Assembly (NCBI GenBank): GCA_027325905.1
Contig: DAIEEM010000070.1
Span: 1 to 5,003, forward strand
DNA length: 5,003 nt
From: Rhodocyclaceae bacterium
Lineage (GTDB): Bacteria > Pseudomonadota > Gammaproteobacteria > Burkholderiales > Rhodocyclaceae
Reading direction: 5' to 3'
In this document: positions 1-5,003 of the stretch, in pieces
Layout of the letters: every line of letters starts with the position of its first letter
Position numbering within the stretch: the first letter of the stretch is position 1
Translations under genes and position numbers: made by a program
The notes under the pieces: generated by a model
What the model saw: only the letters and a program-made list of their open reading frames with translations
Database searches by the model: none
Told to the model about the DNA's origin: nothing

Positions 1-56
1 GAGGCACGGGCGTGCAGGCCAAGCTTGTTGATGATTTCGGTTTCCTGGGTGAGCAT
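1..56 (-). CDS. ptsH: HPr phosphocarrier protein, N-terminal fragment (runs off the left edge)
   Basis: HPr carries a phosphoryl group from enzyme I (PtsI) to EIIA proteins on a histidine in the cytoplasm. Only the first 18 codons and two bases of the next are in the window. They read M-L-T-Q-E-T-E-I-I-N-K-L-G-L-H-A-R-A. The LGLHARA segment is the HPr active-site signature, with the phosphorylatable histidine at residue 15, its usual place. The ATG at 56-54 has a GGAAA ribosome-binding site seven bases upstream and starts 14 bp after the EIIA stop, so the two are probably cotranscribed. Full HPr is about 85-90 residues, so most of the gene, and probably ptsI after it, lies beyond base 1. The fragment is short, but signature, spacing and neighbour agree. 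Confidence 0.88.
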   Translation of the reverse strand, partial: MLTQETEIINKLGLHARA

Positions 57-63
57 GAATTCG

Positions 64-68
64 TTTCC
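64..68 (-). promoter_or_regulatory. Ribosome-binding site of ptsH
   Basis: The minus strand reads GGAAA here, seven bases before the ATG at 56-54. It lies in the 14-bp gap after the EIIA stop codon and supports the chosen HPr start. Confidence 0.6.
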
Positions 69-70
69 GG

Positions 71-460
71 TTAATGGTCCAGCATGTTGAAGATGCCATC
101 GCGGCCGCCATCGCGGGCGCGGATGAGCAGGGTCTCCATGCCCTTGTCACGATAGGTCAGGGCGCGCAGCAGCATCGGCAGATTGACGCCCGCCACGCCT
201 TCGATGCGCCCCGGTTCGAGAAGTTTCATGGCGATGTTGGAGGGCGTCGCGCCGTACACATCCGTCATCACCAGCACGCCCTTGCCGTTGTCGACGATGC
301 CGAGCAACTGCCGCGCCAGCGGCAGGATGTCGAGCGGATCGTCCTGCATGGCGATGCCGAGCTGGGCGATTTGCGGCGGCCGCTGGTTCAGTACGTGGCA
401 GGCGCACTGGATCAGGGATTCGCCGTAGGTGGTGTGGGTGACGAGAAAAAGGCCGATCAT
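71..460 (-). CDS. PTS EIIA component, mannose family (stand-alone)
   Basis: This 129-residue cytoplasmic protein is a single-domain EIIA of the mannose/fructose family (EIIA-man, PF03610-like), which accepts phosphate from HPr. The N-terminal strand ends in VTHTTYGES, putting the phosphorylatable histidine at residue 9. VMTDVYGATPSN at 64-75 matches the family DxxGGSPxN segment, with the conserved aspartate at 67, and GVNLPMLLRAL at 91-101 is another family signature. The ATG at 460-458 is the only possible start, because an in-frame TAG (490-488, the stop of the preceding gene) lies ten codons upstream with no other start codon between. No EIIB, EIIC or EIID follows. Instead HPr begins 14 bp later. 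This arrangement is known from betaproteobacteria, where the relay is thought to signal or regulate rather than import a sugar. The substrate or target cannot be read from the sequence. Confidence 0.93.
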   Translation of the reverse strand: MIGLFLVTHTTYGESLIQCACHVLNQRPPQIAQLGIAMQDDPLDILPLARQLLGIVDNGKGVLVMTDVYGATPSNIAMKLLEPGRIEGVAGVNLPMLLRALTYRDKGMETLLIRARDGGRDGIFNMLDH

Positions 461-487
461 CGTTGGGTATTCCGCAAGCTGCCGATT

Positions 488-673
488 CTACCGGAACGCG
501 AGCCGGGCCACCGCGAGCAGGGCGGCGAGCGCGAATGCCCATGCCAGGCGCGTGGCCCAGCGCGCATCGGCGCGCTGCTGCGCCTGGTCCGCGTCGACTA
601 GGCCGCGCAGGCGGCGCAGCGCCGCCACGCCGACGCTGCGCCGCACGGCATGGCCGATGTCGCCGTCGCTCAC
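488..673 (-). CDS. Small single-span membrane protein, function unknown (GTG start)
   Basis: A 61-residue protein that I do not recognise. It begins M-S-D-G-D-I-G-H (GTG read as Met) and ends in R-L-A-F-R before a TAG. Residues 1-39 are polar and arginine-rich. Residues 43-60 (LAWAFALAALLAVARLAF) form one hydrophobic helix, so the likely form is a C-terminally anchored inner-membrane protein with a positively charged cytoplasmic tail. There are no cysteines and no signal peptide. Evidence that it is real: the GTG at 673-671 overlaps the apbE stop as GTGA, a GGAGG ribosome-binding site sits seven bases upstream, and otherwise the apbE-to-EIIA interval would be a 209-bp gap in a very compact operon. 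The tight coupling suggests a role linked to ApbE or to the PTS proteins, but that is inference only. Confidence 0.72.
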   Translation of the reverse strand: MSDGDIGHAVRRSVGVAALRRLRGLVDADQAQQRADARWATRLAWAFALAALLAVARLAFR

Positions 674-1674
674 GGCGGTGCCTCCATCTTGAGGCGGGCG
701 CGCATGGCGTCGGTCATCTCGACCTTGCCGTCGGTGCCGACCCGCAGCACGTGCGTGAGGCCGAGCCGATTCGCCATGGCGCGCCAGGCCGGGCCGGCGA
801 CGAAGATCGGCTTGCTCGACCAGTCCGACCACATGCCGGCCTCGGGCCGCGGCGCGATCAGCACCGTGACGGCCTGCGTGCCTTGGGCGGGCGCGCCGGT
901 GCGCGGGTCGAGCAGATGGCAATAGCGGCGGCCGTCGAGCTCGAAGTAGCGCTGATAGTCGCCCGAGGTGCCGACCGCTTCGCCGTCGCGCAGGTCGAGC
1001 GTCGCCAGCGGCGCCGGCGAGCGCGGGCTCTGGATGCCGATGCGACAGGGGGTGCCGCCCTTCGAGCCCAGGGCCATGACGTTGCCGCCGATGTTGATGA
1101 GGGCGTTGGCGACGCCGTCGCGCTTGAGGATGGCGGCGGCGCGGTCGAGCGCGACGCCTTTGAGGTAGCCGCCGAAGTCGAGCGCCACCGCGCGGTTGCG
1201 GCTGGAAATGCGGTTGCCGTCGATGGCGAGGTCGGCGATCGAGGGCTTGGCCGCGACCAGCCTGGCCAGCGCCGCCGGGTCGGGCAGTTGCGCCTTGAAG
1301 TTGTCGTCGTGGAAACCCCAGAGCTGCACCAGGGCGCCGATGCCGGGATCGAACAAGTGGTCGCCGCGCGCCGCCAGCGCCTGCGATTCGCGCACCAGTT
1401 GCGCGAGTTCGGGCGTCACTTCGATGCTGCGTCCGGCGGCGATGGCGTCGTTCAACGCAGTCAGCTCCGACGGCTGCCAGGCATGGTAGGTGCGGTGCAG
1501 GCGGTCGAATTCGCGCAGCACCTCGCCGACGGCGGCCTTGGCCTTGGCCTCGGGTTCGCCCCAGACCAGCACCTCGACGCGCGTGCCGAAGACGTAGGAT
1601 TCTTCGGTGTGCAGCTTGGGCGCGGGCTGGCAGGCGGCGAGCAGCAGCGCGGCGAGCAGGATCAGCCGGCGCAT
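670..1674 (-). CDS. apbE: ApbE-family lipoprotein (FAD:protein FMN transferase-like), atypical metal site
   Basis: This 334-residue protein belongs to the ApbE family, which transfers FMN from FAD onto threonines of exported or membrane proteins such as Nqr/Rnf subunits, using Mg2+. Residues 1-15 form a lipoprotein signal peptide (MRRLILLAALLLAAC, lipid cysteine 15), so it should act outside the inner membrane. Family blocks in order: FGTRVEV (29-35), FDPGIGALVQLWGF (108-121), LDFGGYLKGVALD (165-177), LINIGGNVMALG (192-203), VGTSGDYQRYF (234-244) and HLLDPRTGAPA (253-263). In the final block the usual D-A-L-S-T reads D284-W-S-S-K288, and the residue before K172 is Leu rather than the usual Ala, so both metal-binding positions differ. 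The ATG at 1674-1672 overlaps the end of gshB by 13 bp and has GGAA five bases upstream. The frame stays open far upstream, but only this start gives the signal peptide. Family membership is sure; transferase activity is uncertain. Confidence 0.93.
   Translation of the reverse strand: MRRLILLAALLLAACQPAPKLHTEESYVFGTRVEVLVWGEPEAKAKAAVGEVLREFDRLHRTYHAWQPSELTALNDAIAAGRSIEVTPELAQLVRESQALAARGDHLFDPGIGALVQLWGFHDDNFKAQLPDPAALARLVAAKPSIADLAIDGNRISSRNRAVALDFGGYLKGVALDRAAAILKRDGVANALINIGGNVMALGSKGGTPCRIGIQSPRSPAPLATLDLRDGEAVGTSGDYQRYFELDGRRYCHLLDPRTGAPAQGTQAVTVLIAPRPEAGMWSDWSSKPIFVAGPAWRAMANRLGLTHVLRVGTDGKVEMTDAMRARLKMEAPP
681..685 (-). promoter_or_regulatory. Strong ribosome-binding site for the small membrane protein
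   Basis: The minus strand reads GGAGG, the best Shine-Dalgarno match of the start sites examined. It is embedded in codons 330-331 of apbE (Met-Glu) and sits seven bases before the GTG at 673-671. It is the main reason for choosing that non-ATG start. Confidence 0.72.
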
Positions 1675-2606
1675 GCCGATTCCAGCGCGTCGATGAACCG
1701 TCCGGCGACGTCGAAGCCGGTCTGCTGCGCGATTTCGACGAAGCAGGTCGGGCTGGTGACGTTGATCTCGGTGAGGCAGTCGCCGATGACGTCGATGCCG
1801 ACCAGCAGCAGGCCGCGCCCCCACAGCAGCGGGCCGAGCGCCGCCGCGATCTCGCGGTCGCGCGCCGTGAGCGGCTGGGCGTGCCCGCTGCCGCCGGCGG
1901 CGAGGTTGCCGCGGCTGTCGCCCGGTTTGGGAATCCGCGCCAGCGCATGCGGCACCGGCTCGCCGGCGATCAGCAGGATGCGCTTGTCGCCCTGCGCGAT
2001 TTCCGGCAGGAAGCGCTGCGCCATGATGGTGCGCGTGCCGAGCGCGGTCAGCGTCTCGACGATGACGTTGCGGTTGGGATCGTCGCGACGCACGCGGAAC
2101 ACCGAGCTGCCGCCCATGCCGTCGAGCGGCTTCAGCACGCAGTCCCCGACTTCGTCGATGAAGGCATGGAGGTCGGCGGCGGCGCGGGCGATCAGCGTCG
2201 TCGCGGTGAGCTGCGGAAACTCGGCGATGGCCACCTTTTCCGAGTGGTCGCGGACGGCGCGCGGGCGGTTGAAGATGCGCGCGCCCTCGGCTTCGGCGCG
2301 CTCGAGCAGCCAGGTCGCGGCGATGTACTCGATGTCGAAGGGCGGGTCCTGGCGCATGACGACGGCGTCGAAGGCGGCGAGCGGTATGTTGCGCTCCTCG
2401 CCGGCGACGTACCAGGACGCGGCGCCGTCCTGCGGCGCGACGCGCAGCGCCTGCGCCTGCGTGACGCCGTCGCGCCAGGACAGGGTTTCGCGCTGGATGG
2501 TCCAGCATTGGTGGCCGCGGTGCGCCGCGGCGCGCATCATGGCGACGCTGCTGTCCTTGTGGGCCTTGAGGTGGTCGAGCGGATCGACGATGAAGGCGAA
2601 CTTCAT
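1662..2606 (-). CDS. gshB: Glutathione synthetase
   Basis: This cytoplasmic ATP-grasp enzyme of 314 residues joins gamma-glutamylcysteine and glycine to make glutathione, the second step of the pathway. The length matches the roughly 315-residue proteobacterial GshB family. The N-terminal domain starts MKFAFIVDPLDHLKAHKDSS, and MRQDPPFDIEYI (84-95) is a typical GshB segment. The ATP-grasp core shows VLKPLDGMGGSSVFRV at 157-172 (nucleotide-binding lysine and flexible glycine loop), RIPKPGDSRGNLAAGG at 224-239, and GIDVIGDCLTEINVTSPT at 270-287, with the metal-binding Glu-x-Asn and the substrate-side Ser/Thr. No key residue appears to be missing. Its ATG overlaps the gshA stop as ATGA. The best Shine-Dalgarno match (GGAG) is about 14 bases upstream, which is far, so translation is probably coupled to gshA. 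The 3' end overlaps apbE by 13 bp. Confidence 0.97.
   Translation of the reverse strand: MKFAFIVDPLDHLKAHKDSSVAMMRAAAHRGHQCWTIQRETLSWRDGVTQAQALRVAPQDGAASWYVAGEERNIPLAAFDAVVMRQDPPFDIEYIAATWLLERAEAEGARIFNRPRAVRDHSEKVAIAEFPQLTATTLIARAAADLHAFIDEVGDCVLKPLDGMGGSSVFRVRRDDPNRNVIVETLTALGTRTIMAQRFLPEIAQGDKRILLIAGEPVPHALARIPKPGDSRGNLAAGGSGHAQPLTARDREIAAALGPLLWGRGLLLVGIDVIGDCLTEINVTSPTCFVEIAQQTGFDVAGRFIDALESACAG
1680..1683 (-). promoter_or_regulatory. Ribosome-binding site of apbE
   Basis: GGAA on the minus strand, five bases before the ATG at 1674-1672 and inside the last codons of gshB. Together with the signal peptide it fixes the start of apbE within a longer open frame. Confidence 0.5.
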
Positions 2607-3889
2607 TGCGGCGCGGTGCGCTCCAGTTCCAGCGCCGCCGCCAGCAGGGCGAGGCGCGCGACGACGCCGTAGGCATAGAAGCGGTTGGGCGGCGCGTCCG
2701 GCGCCTGGAAGGCGTCAGGCAGCAGGCAGCCGGTCTCGAAGGCCAGCGGCTTGAATGCCATGCCGGGCGCGTTGAGGTTCTCGTCGCGGCCGCGCGCCGT
2801 GTTCACGCGGTAGAAGCCGCCGACGACGTAGCGGTCGATCATGTAGACGACGGGCTCGGCGCTACCTTCGTCGACGGTTTCGAAGGTCGGCACGCCCTCC
2901 TGGATGATGACCTCGTGCACCGGCTGGCCTTCCTTGATGACGGCCATCTTGTTGCGCTGCTTGCGGTTGAGGCCCTTGACCTCGCTGGCGTCGTAGACCG
3001 TCATGATGCCCATGCCGTAGGTGCCGGCGTCGGCCTTGACGATGACGAAAGGCTTTTCGCCGATGCCGTACTCCTTGTACTTGGCGCGGATGCGGTAGAG
3101 CAGCGTATCGACGTTGGCGGCCAGGCATTCCTCGCCGGTGCGCTCGTGGAAGTTGATCTTGCCGCAAGCGCCGAACTCCGGGTTGATGAGCCAGGGATCG
3201 ACGTCGAGATGCGCGGAGAAGGCATTGGCGATTTCCTGGTAGGCGGCGAAGTGCGCCGACTTGCGCCGCGTATGCCAACCCGCATGAAGCGGCGGAATCA
3301 GGAACTGCTCGTGGATGCCGTTCAACACCTCGGGCACGCCGCCGGAGAGGTCGTTGTTGAGCAGGATGGCGCAAGGATCGAAGCCGTCGAGCCCGAGGCG
3401 GCGCCCCTCGGGACCGAGGCGCTTGACCGGCTCCAGCGTCAGCGTCTGGCCGTCGGGCAGGTCCAGCGTCGTCGGCTGCGTTATCTCGGGCAGCAGCGAG
3501 CCGACGCGCACGTTGAGGCCGGTGTGGTGGAGGATGCTCGCCAGCCGCGCCACGTTCTGCAGGTAGAACTGGTTGCGCGTATGGTTTTCGGGAATCAGCA
3601 GCAGGTTCTTCGCTTCCGGGCAGACTTTTTCGACGGCCGTCATCGCCGCCTGCACGCACAGCGGCAGGAAGGCCGGATTGAGGTTGTTGAAGCCGCCGGG
3701 GAAGAGGTTGGTATCGACCGGCGCCAGCTTGAAGCCGGCGTTGCGCAGGTCGACCGAGCAATAGAACGGCGGCGTGTGCTCCAGCCACCAGCCGCGCAGC
3801 CACTGCTCGATGGACGTGTCGTTGGCGAGGAAGCGCTTTTCCAGCTCCAGCAGCGGGCCGGTCAGCGCGGTGGTGAGGTGGGGAACCAT
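2603..3889 (-). CDS. gshA: Glutamate-cysteine ligase, PF08886-type
   Basis: This enzyme makes gamma-glutamylcysteine from glutamate, cysteine and ATP, the first and usually rate-limiting step of glutathione synthesis in the cytoplasm. At 428 residues it is the size of the GshA type found in Acidithiobacillus and betaproteobacteria, and it is unlike the roughly 518-residue E. coli enzyme. Recognisable segments are SVDLRNAGFKLAPVDTNLFP (45-64), with FNNLNP just after it, LLIPENHTRNQFYL (97-110), WLINPEFGACGKINFHER (233-250), the glycine-rich nucleotide loop VKADAGTYGMGI (284-295), and IDRYVVGGFYRVN (351-363). The ATG at 3889-3887 must be the start: the frame is closed by the methyltransferase TAA at 3904-3902, and the four codons between include no start. 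There is no good Shine-Dalgarno sequence, so translation may depend on the upstream gene. The stop overlaps gshB by 4 bp, an arrangement that favours matched production of both enzymes. Confidence 0.95.
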   Translation of the reverse strand: MVPHLTTALTGPLLELEKRFLANDTSIEQWLRGWWLEHTPPFYCSVDLRNAGFKLAPVDTNLFPGGFNNLNPAFLPLCVQAAMTAVEKVCPEAKNLLLIPENHTRNQFYLQNVARLASILHHTGLNVRVGSLLPEITQPTTLDLPDGQTLTLEPVKRLGPEGRRLGLDGFDPCAILLNNDLSGGVPEVLNGIHEQFLIPPLHAGWHTRRKSAHFAAYQEIANAFSAHLDVDPWLINPEFGACGKINFHERTGEECLAANVDTLLYRIRAKYKEYGIGEKPFVIVKADAGTYGMGIMTVYDASEVKGLNRKQRNKMAVIKEGQPVHEVIIQEGVPTFETVDEGSAEPVVYMIDRYVVGGFYRVNTARGRDENLNAPGMAFKPLAFETGCLLPDAFQAPDAPPNRFYAYGVVARLALLAAALELERTAPQ

Positions 3890-3901
3890 AAGTGCGTCAC
3901 T

Positions 3902-5003
3902 TTATACCAGCCCGCCGACTTCGTAGGCGGCGAAATCTTCGGGGAGCAAGGCGTTTTCCAGGCTGCGCTGGGCGAACAGGAAACGGCCGTCGCAGACGAA
4001 GCCGAGTTCGCCCCAATCGACGTCGTTGAGCATGTCGGCGAGCTTTGCGAGTTCCGCGGGCTTCAACTTGCGATGGGGAAACAACGCCAGCACGGAGCCG
4101 TCGTAGTTCGTGCACTCGTGGCTGAAGAAGGGCCGCGGGTTGCGCGTCTTGTGGTTCACATAGATGCGCGGCGCGTCGGAAACATGGTGGCGGCGGCCCC
4201 ATTTCCACCAGTTCGATTCGTCGAACCGGGCGACGCGGCGCGCCAGCAGCCGCTCCTTGTGCTGCTCCAGCCACGGCAGCGGCACGTCGAAGATCATGCG
4301 CCGCAGTTCGCCGGTCTGGGCGGTCTTCGAACAGACGAAATCGGCGTTGCCCAGGGAGGCTGAGGCGAAGATGTCGTCGGCGCCCGAGACGGCGCCGACC
4401 TTGACGGCGAAGACGCTGTTCACCGGCACACTGTAGATGCCGCGCGTCAGCAGCAACTGGCCGCCGGCAGCGACCATGCGCCGGCCGTCCTTCAGGCGGT
4501 GGCTCATGTCGCCTTTTTGGAAGCGCCAGATGGCGCAGTTGGGGACGACGCCGGCGAAGATCTTGGCGTCGCCGAGATCCTCGAAATCGGTGATGGTGCC
4601 CTGGTCGAACAGCCAGGTGTTGAGCCGCGCCGCGCCGGTGGCCTTGAGGAATTCGCGCGGCGTGATGAAGACCAGTTCGCCGCCGGGCCGCAGGTGGTGC
4701 ACGCATTTCTCGATGAAATGCAGGTAGAGGTTGGCGTGGCCGTCGAGCAGTTGTGTCGTGAAATGCCGGCGCGTCGCCGGCAGGATGTCGCGCGCCCTGA
4801 CGTAGGGCGGGTTGCCGATGATGGTGTCGAACTTCTCGCTCTCGGGATAAGTGAAGAAGTCCATGTTGAGTGCACCGTCGGGGCAGTGGCCGGCGTCGAG
4901 TTCGACGGCGACGACGTCGGGATAGTGCGGCGGGATGAGGGCGACGAAGGCGCCGTCGCCGCAAGCCGGCTCGAGGATGCGGCCGCGGTTGCGGACGAGG
5001 CCG
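3902..5003 (-). CDS. N6-adenine DNA methyltransferase (Eco57I/TaqI-like, gamma class), 5' end off window
   Basis: The enzyme transfers a methyl group from S-adenosylmethionine to adenine in a specific DNA site. About 366 residues are visible. The frame is open to the right edge, and the internal ATG at 4864 is not the start, because essential motif I lies upstream of it. Numbered from the first full codon, motif I is ILEPACGDGAFV (9-20), followed by the acidic strand VVAVELD (30-36), then DFF (48-50) and the catalytic FDTIIGNPPYV (58-68). LVFITPREFLKA, typical of this class, comes next. The C-terminal half has VKVGAVSGADDIF and RIYVNHKTRNPRPFF, which resemble target-recognition segments of this class. 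The order motif I, then NPPY, then recognition domain fits gamma-class enzymes. No restriction nuclease is visible; the next gene, 12 bp away, is gshA. The target sequence is unknown. It may be an orphan methylase, or its partner may lie beyond base 5003. Confidence 0.9.
   Translation of the reverse strand, partial: GLVRNRGRILEPACGDGAFVALIPPHYPDVVAVELDAGHCPDGALNMDFFTYPESEKFDTIIGNPPYVRARDILPATRRHFTTQLLDGHANLYLHFIEKCVHHLRPGGELVFITPREFLKATGAARLNTWLFDQGTITDFEDLGDAKIFAGVVPNCAIWRFQKGDMSHRLKDGRRMVAAGGQLLLTRGIYSVPVNSVFAVKVGAVSGADDIFASASLGNADFVCSKTAQTGELRRMIFDVPLPWLEQHKERLLARRVARFDESNWWKWGRRHHVSDAPRIYVNHKTRNPRPFFSHECTNYDGSVLALFPHRKLKPAELAKLADMLNDVDWGELGFVCDGRFLFAQRSLENALLPEDFAAYEVGGLV

Noticed and set aside
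525..573. The small protein segment A-D-A-R-W-A-T-R-L as an ApbE flavinylation site
   Set aside because: It ends in Ala-Thr like the flavin acceptor motif, but lacks the required Ser/Thr-Gly before Ala-Thr and has the Asp at the wrong spacing.
670..2676. Possible 668-residue protein fusing an upstream domain to ApbE
   Set aside because: The upstream part is an out-of-frame reading of gshB with no domain character. The lipoprotein signal at 1674 and the GGAA site show that ApbE starts internally.
463..2754. Very long plus-strand open frame (763 codons) antisense to the small gene, apbE and gshB
   Set aside because: Its translation is low-complexity and rich in Arg and Ala with no recognisable domain. 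Long antisense open frames are expected in G+C-rich genes, and it lies opposite clearly recognised proteins.
3890..3910. TATAAA-like -10 promoter element just before gshA
   Set aside because: The minus strand does contain GGTATAAAG over the methyltransferase stop, but no -35-like hexamer sits at 16-18 bp, and the leader would be only a few bases long. It may simply be the stop-codon context.
3912..3930. Hairpin (CCGCC/GGCGG) near the methyltransferase 3' end as a terminator
   Set aside because: The stem is short, lies within coding sequence and has no T-run after it in the direction of transcription.
2606..4363. Plus-strand open frame (585 codons) antisense to gshA and the methyltransferase
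   Set aside because: Its composition mirrors the complementary codons of GshA and the methyltransferase, and no family motif is visible. It is a shadow frame.
4764..4782. Perfect 7-bp inverted repeat TGCCGGC-N5-GCCGGCA
   Set aside because: It lies inside the methyltransferase coding region, encoding part of LPATRRHF, and short G+C-rich palindromes are common at this composition. There is no second copy or mobile-element context.

Overview
The window is gene-dense, G+C-rich DNA (about two thirds G+C by eye). Every gene I can support lies on the minus strand, so transcription runs from high to low coordinates. The gene content points to a betaproteobacterium, possibly Rhodocyclales-like. The indicators are a glutamate-cysteine ligase of the Acidithiobacillus/betaproteobacterial type (GshA, PF08886-like), a classical proteobacterial GshB, and a stand-alone mannose-family EIIA directly followed by HPr. 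The taxonomic placement is an inference from gene types and order, not a database match.

Reading in the direction of transcription, there are seven genes. The first is an N6-adenine DNA methyltransferase whose 5' end lies beyond base 5003. It is followed by gshA, gshB, an apbE-family lipoprotein, a 61-residue single-span membrane protein with a GTG start, a mannose-family PTS EIIA, and the first 18 codons of ptsH (HPr), which runs off base 1. Junctions are very tight: 12 bp, a 4-bp ATGA overlap, a 13-bp overlap, a 4-bp GTGA overlap, 27 bp and 14 bp. I see no credible internal terminator or promoter, so one polycistronic message with coupled translation is the simplest reading. No stretch above 30 bp is non-coding.

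Functionally, gshA and gshB encode the complete two-step glutathione pathway. EIIA and HPr belong to a phosphotransfer relay that probably continues into ptsI (enzyme I) past the left edge. In many betaproteobacteria this relay is regulatory rather than a sugar importer. The apbE-like gene and the small membrane gene lie between these two blocks. The ApbE protein keeps the flavin-side motifs but has substitutions at the positions where the family normally binds the catalytic metal. The neighbouring membrane protein is unrecognised.

Most of the window is conserved housekeeping. The parts worth a second look are the divergent ApbE and small-protein pair, the in-frame stop-to-start junctions, and the methyltransferase with no visible partner nuclease. 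I do not see a clear new defence or mobile system here.
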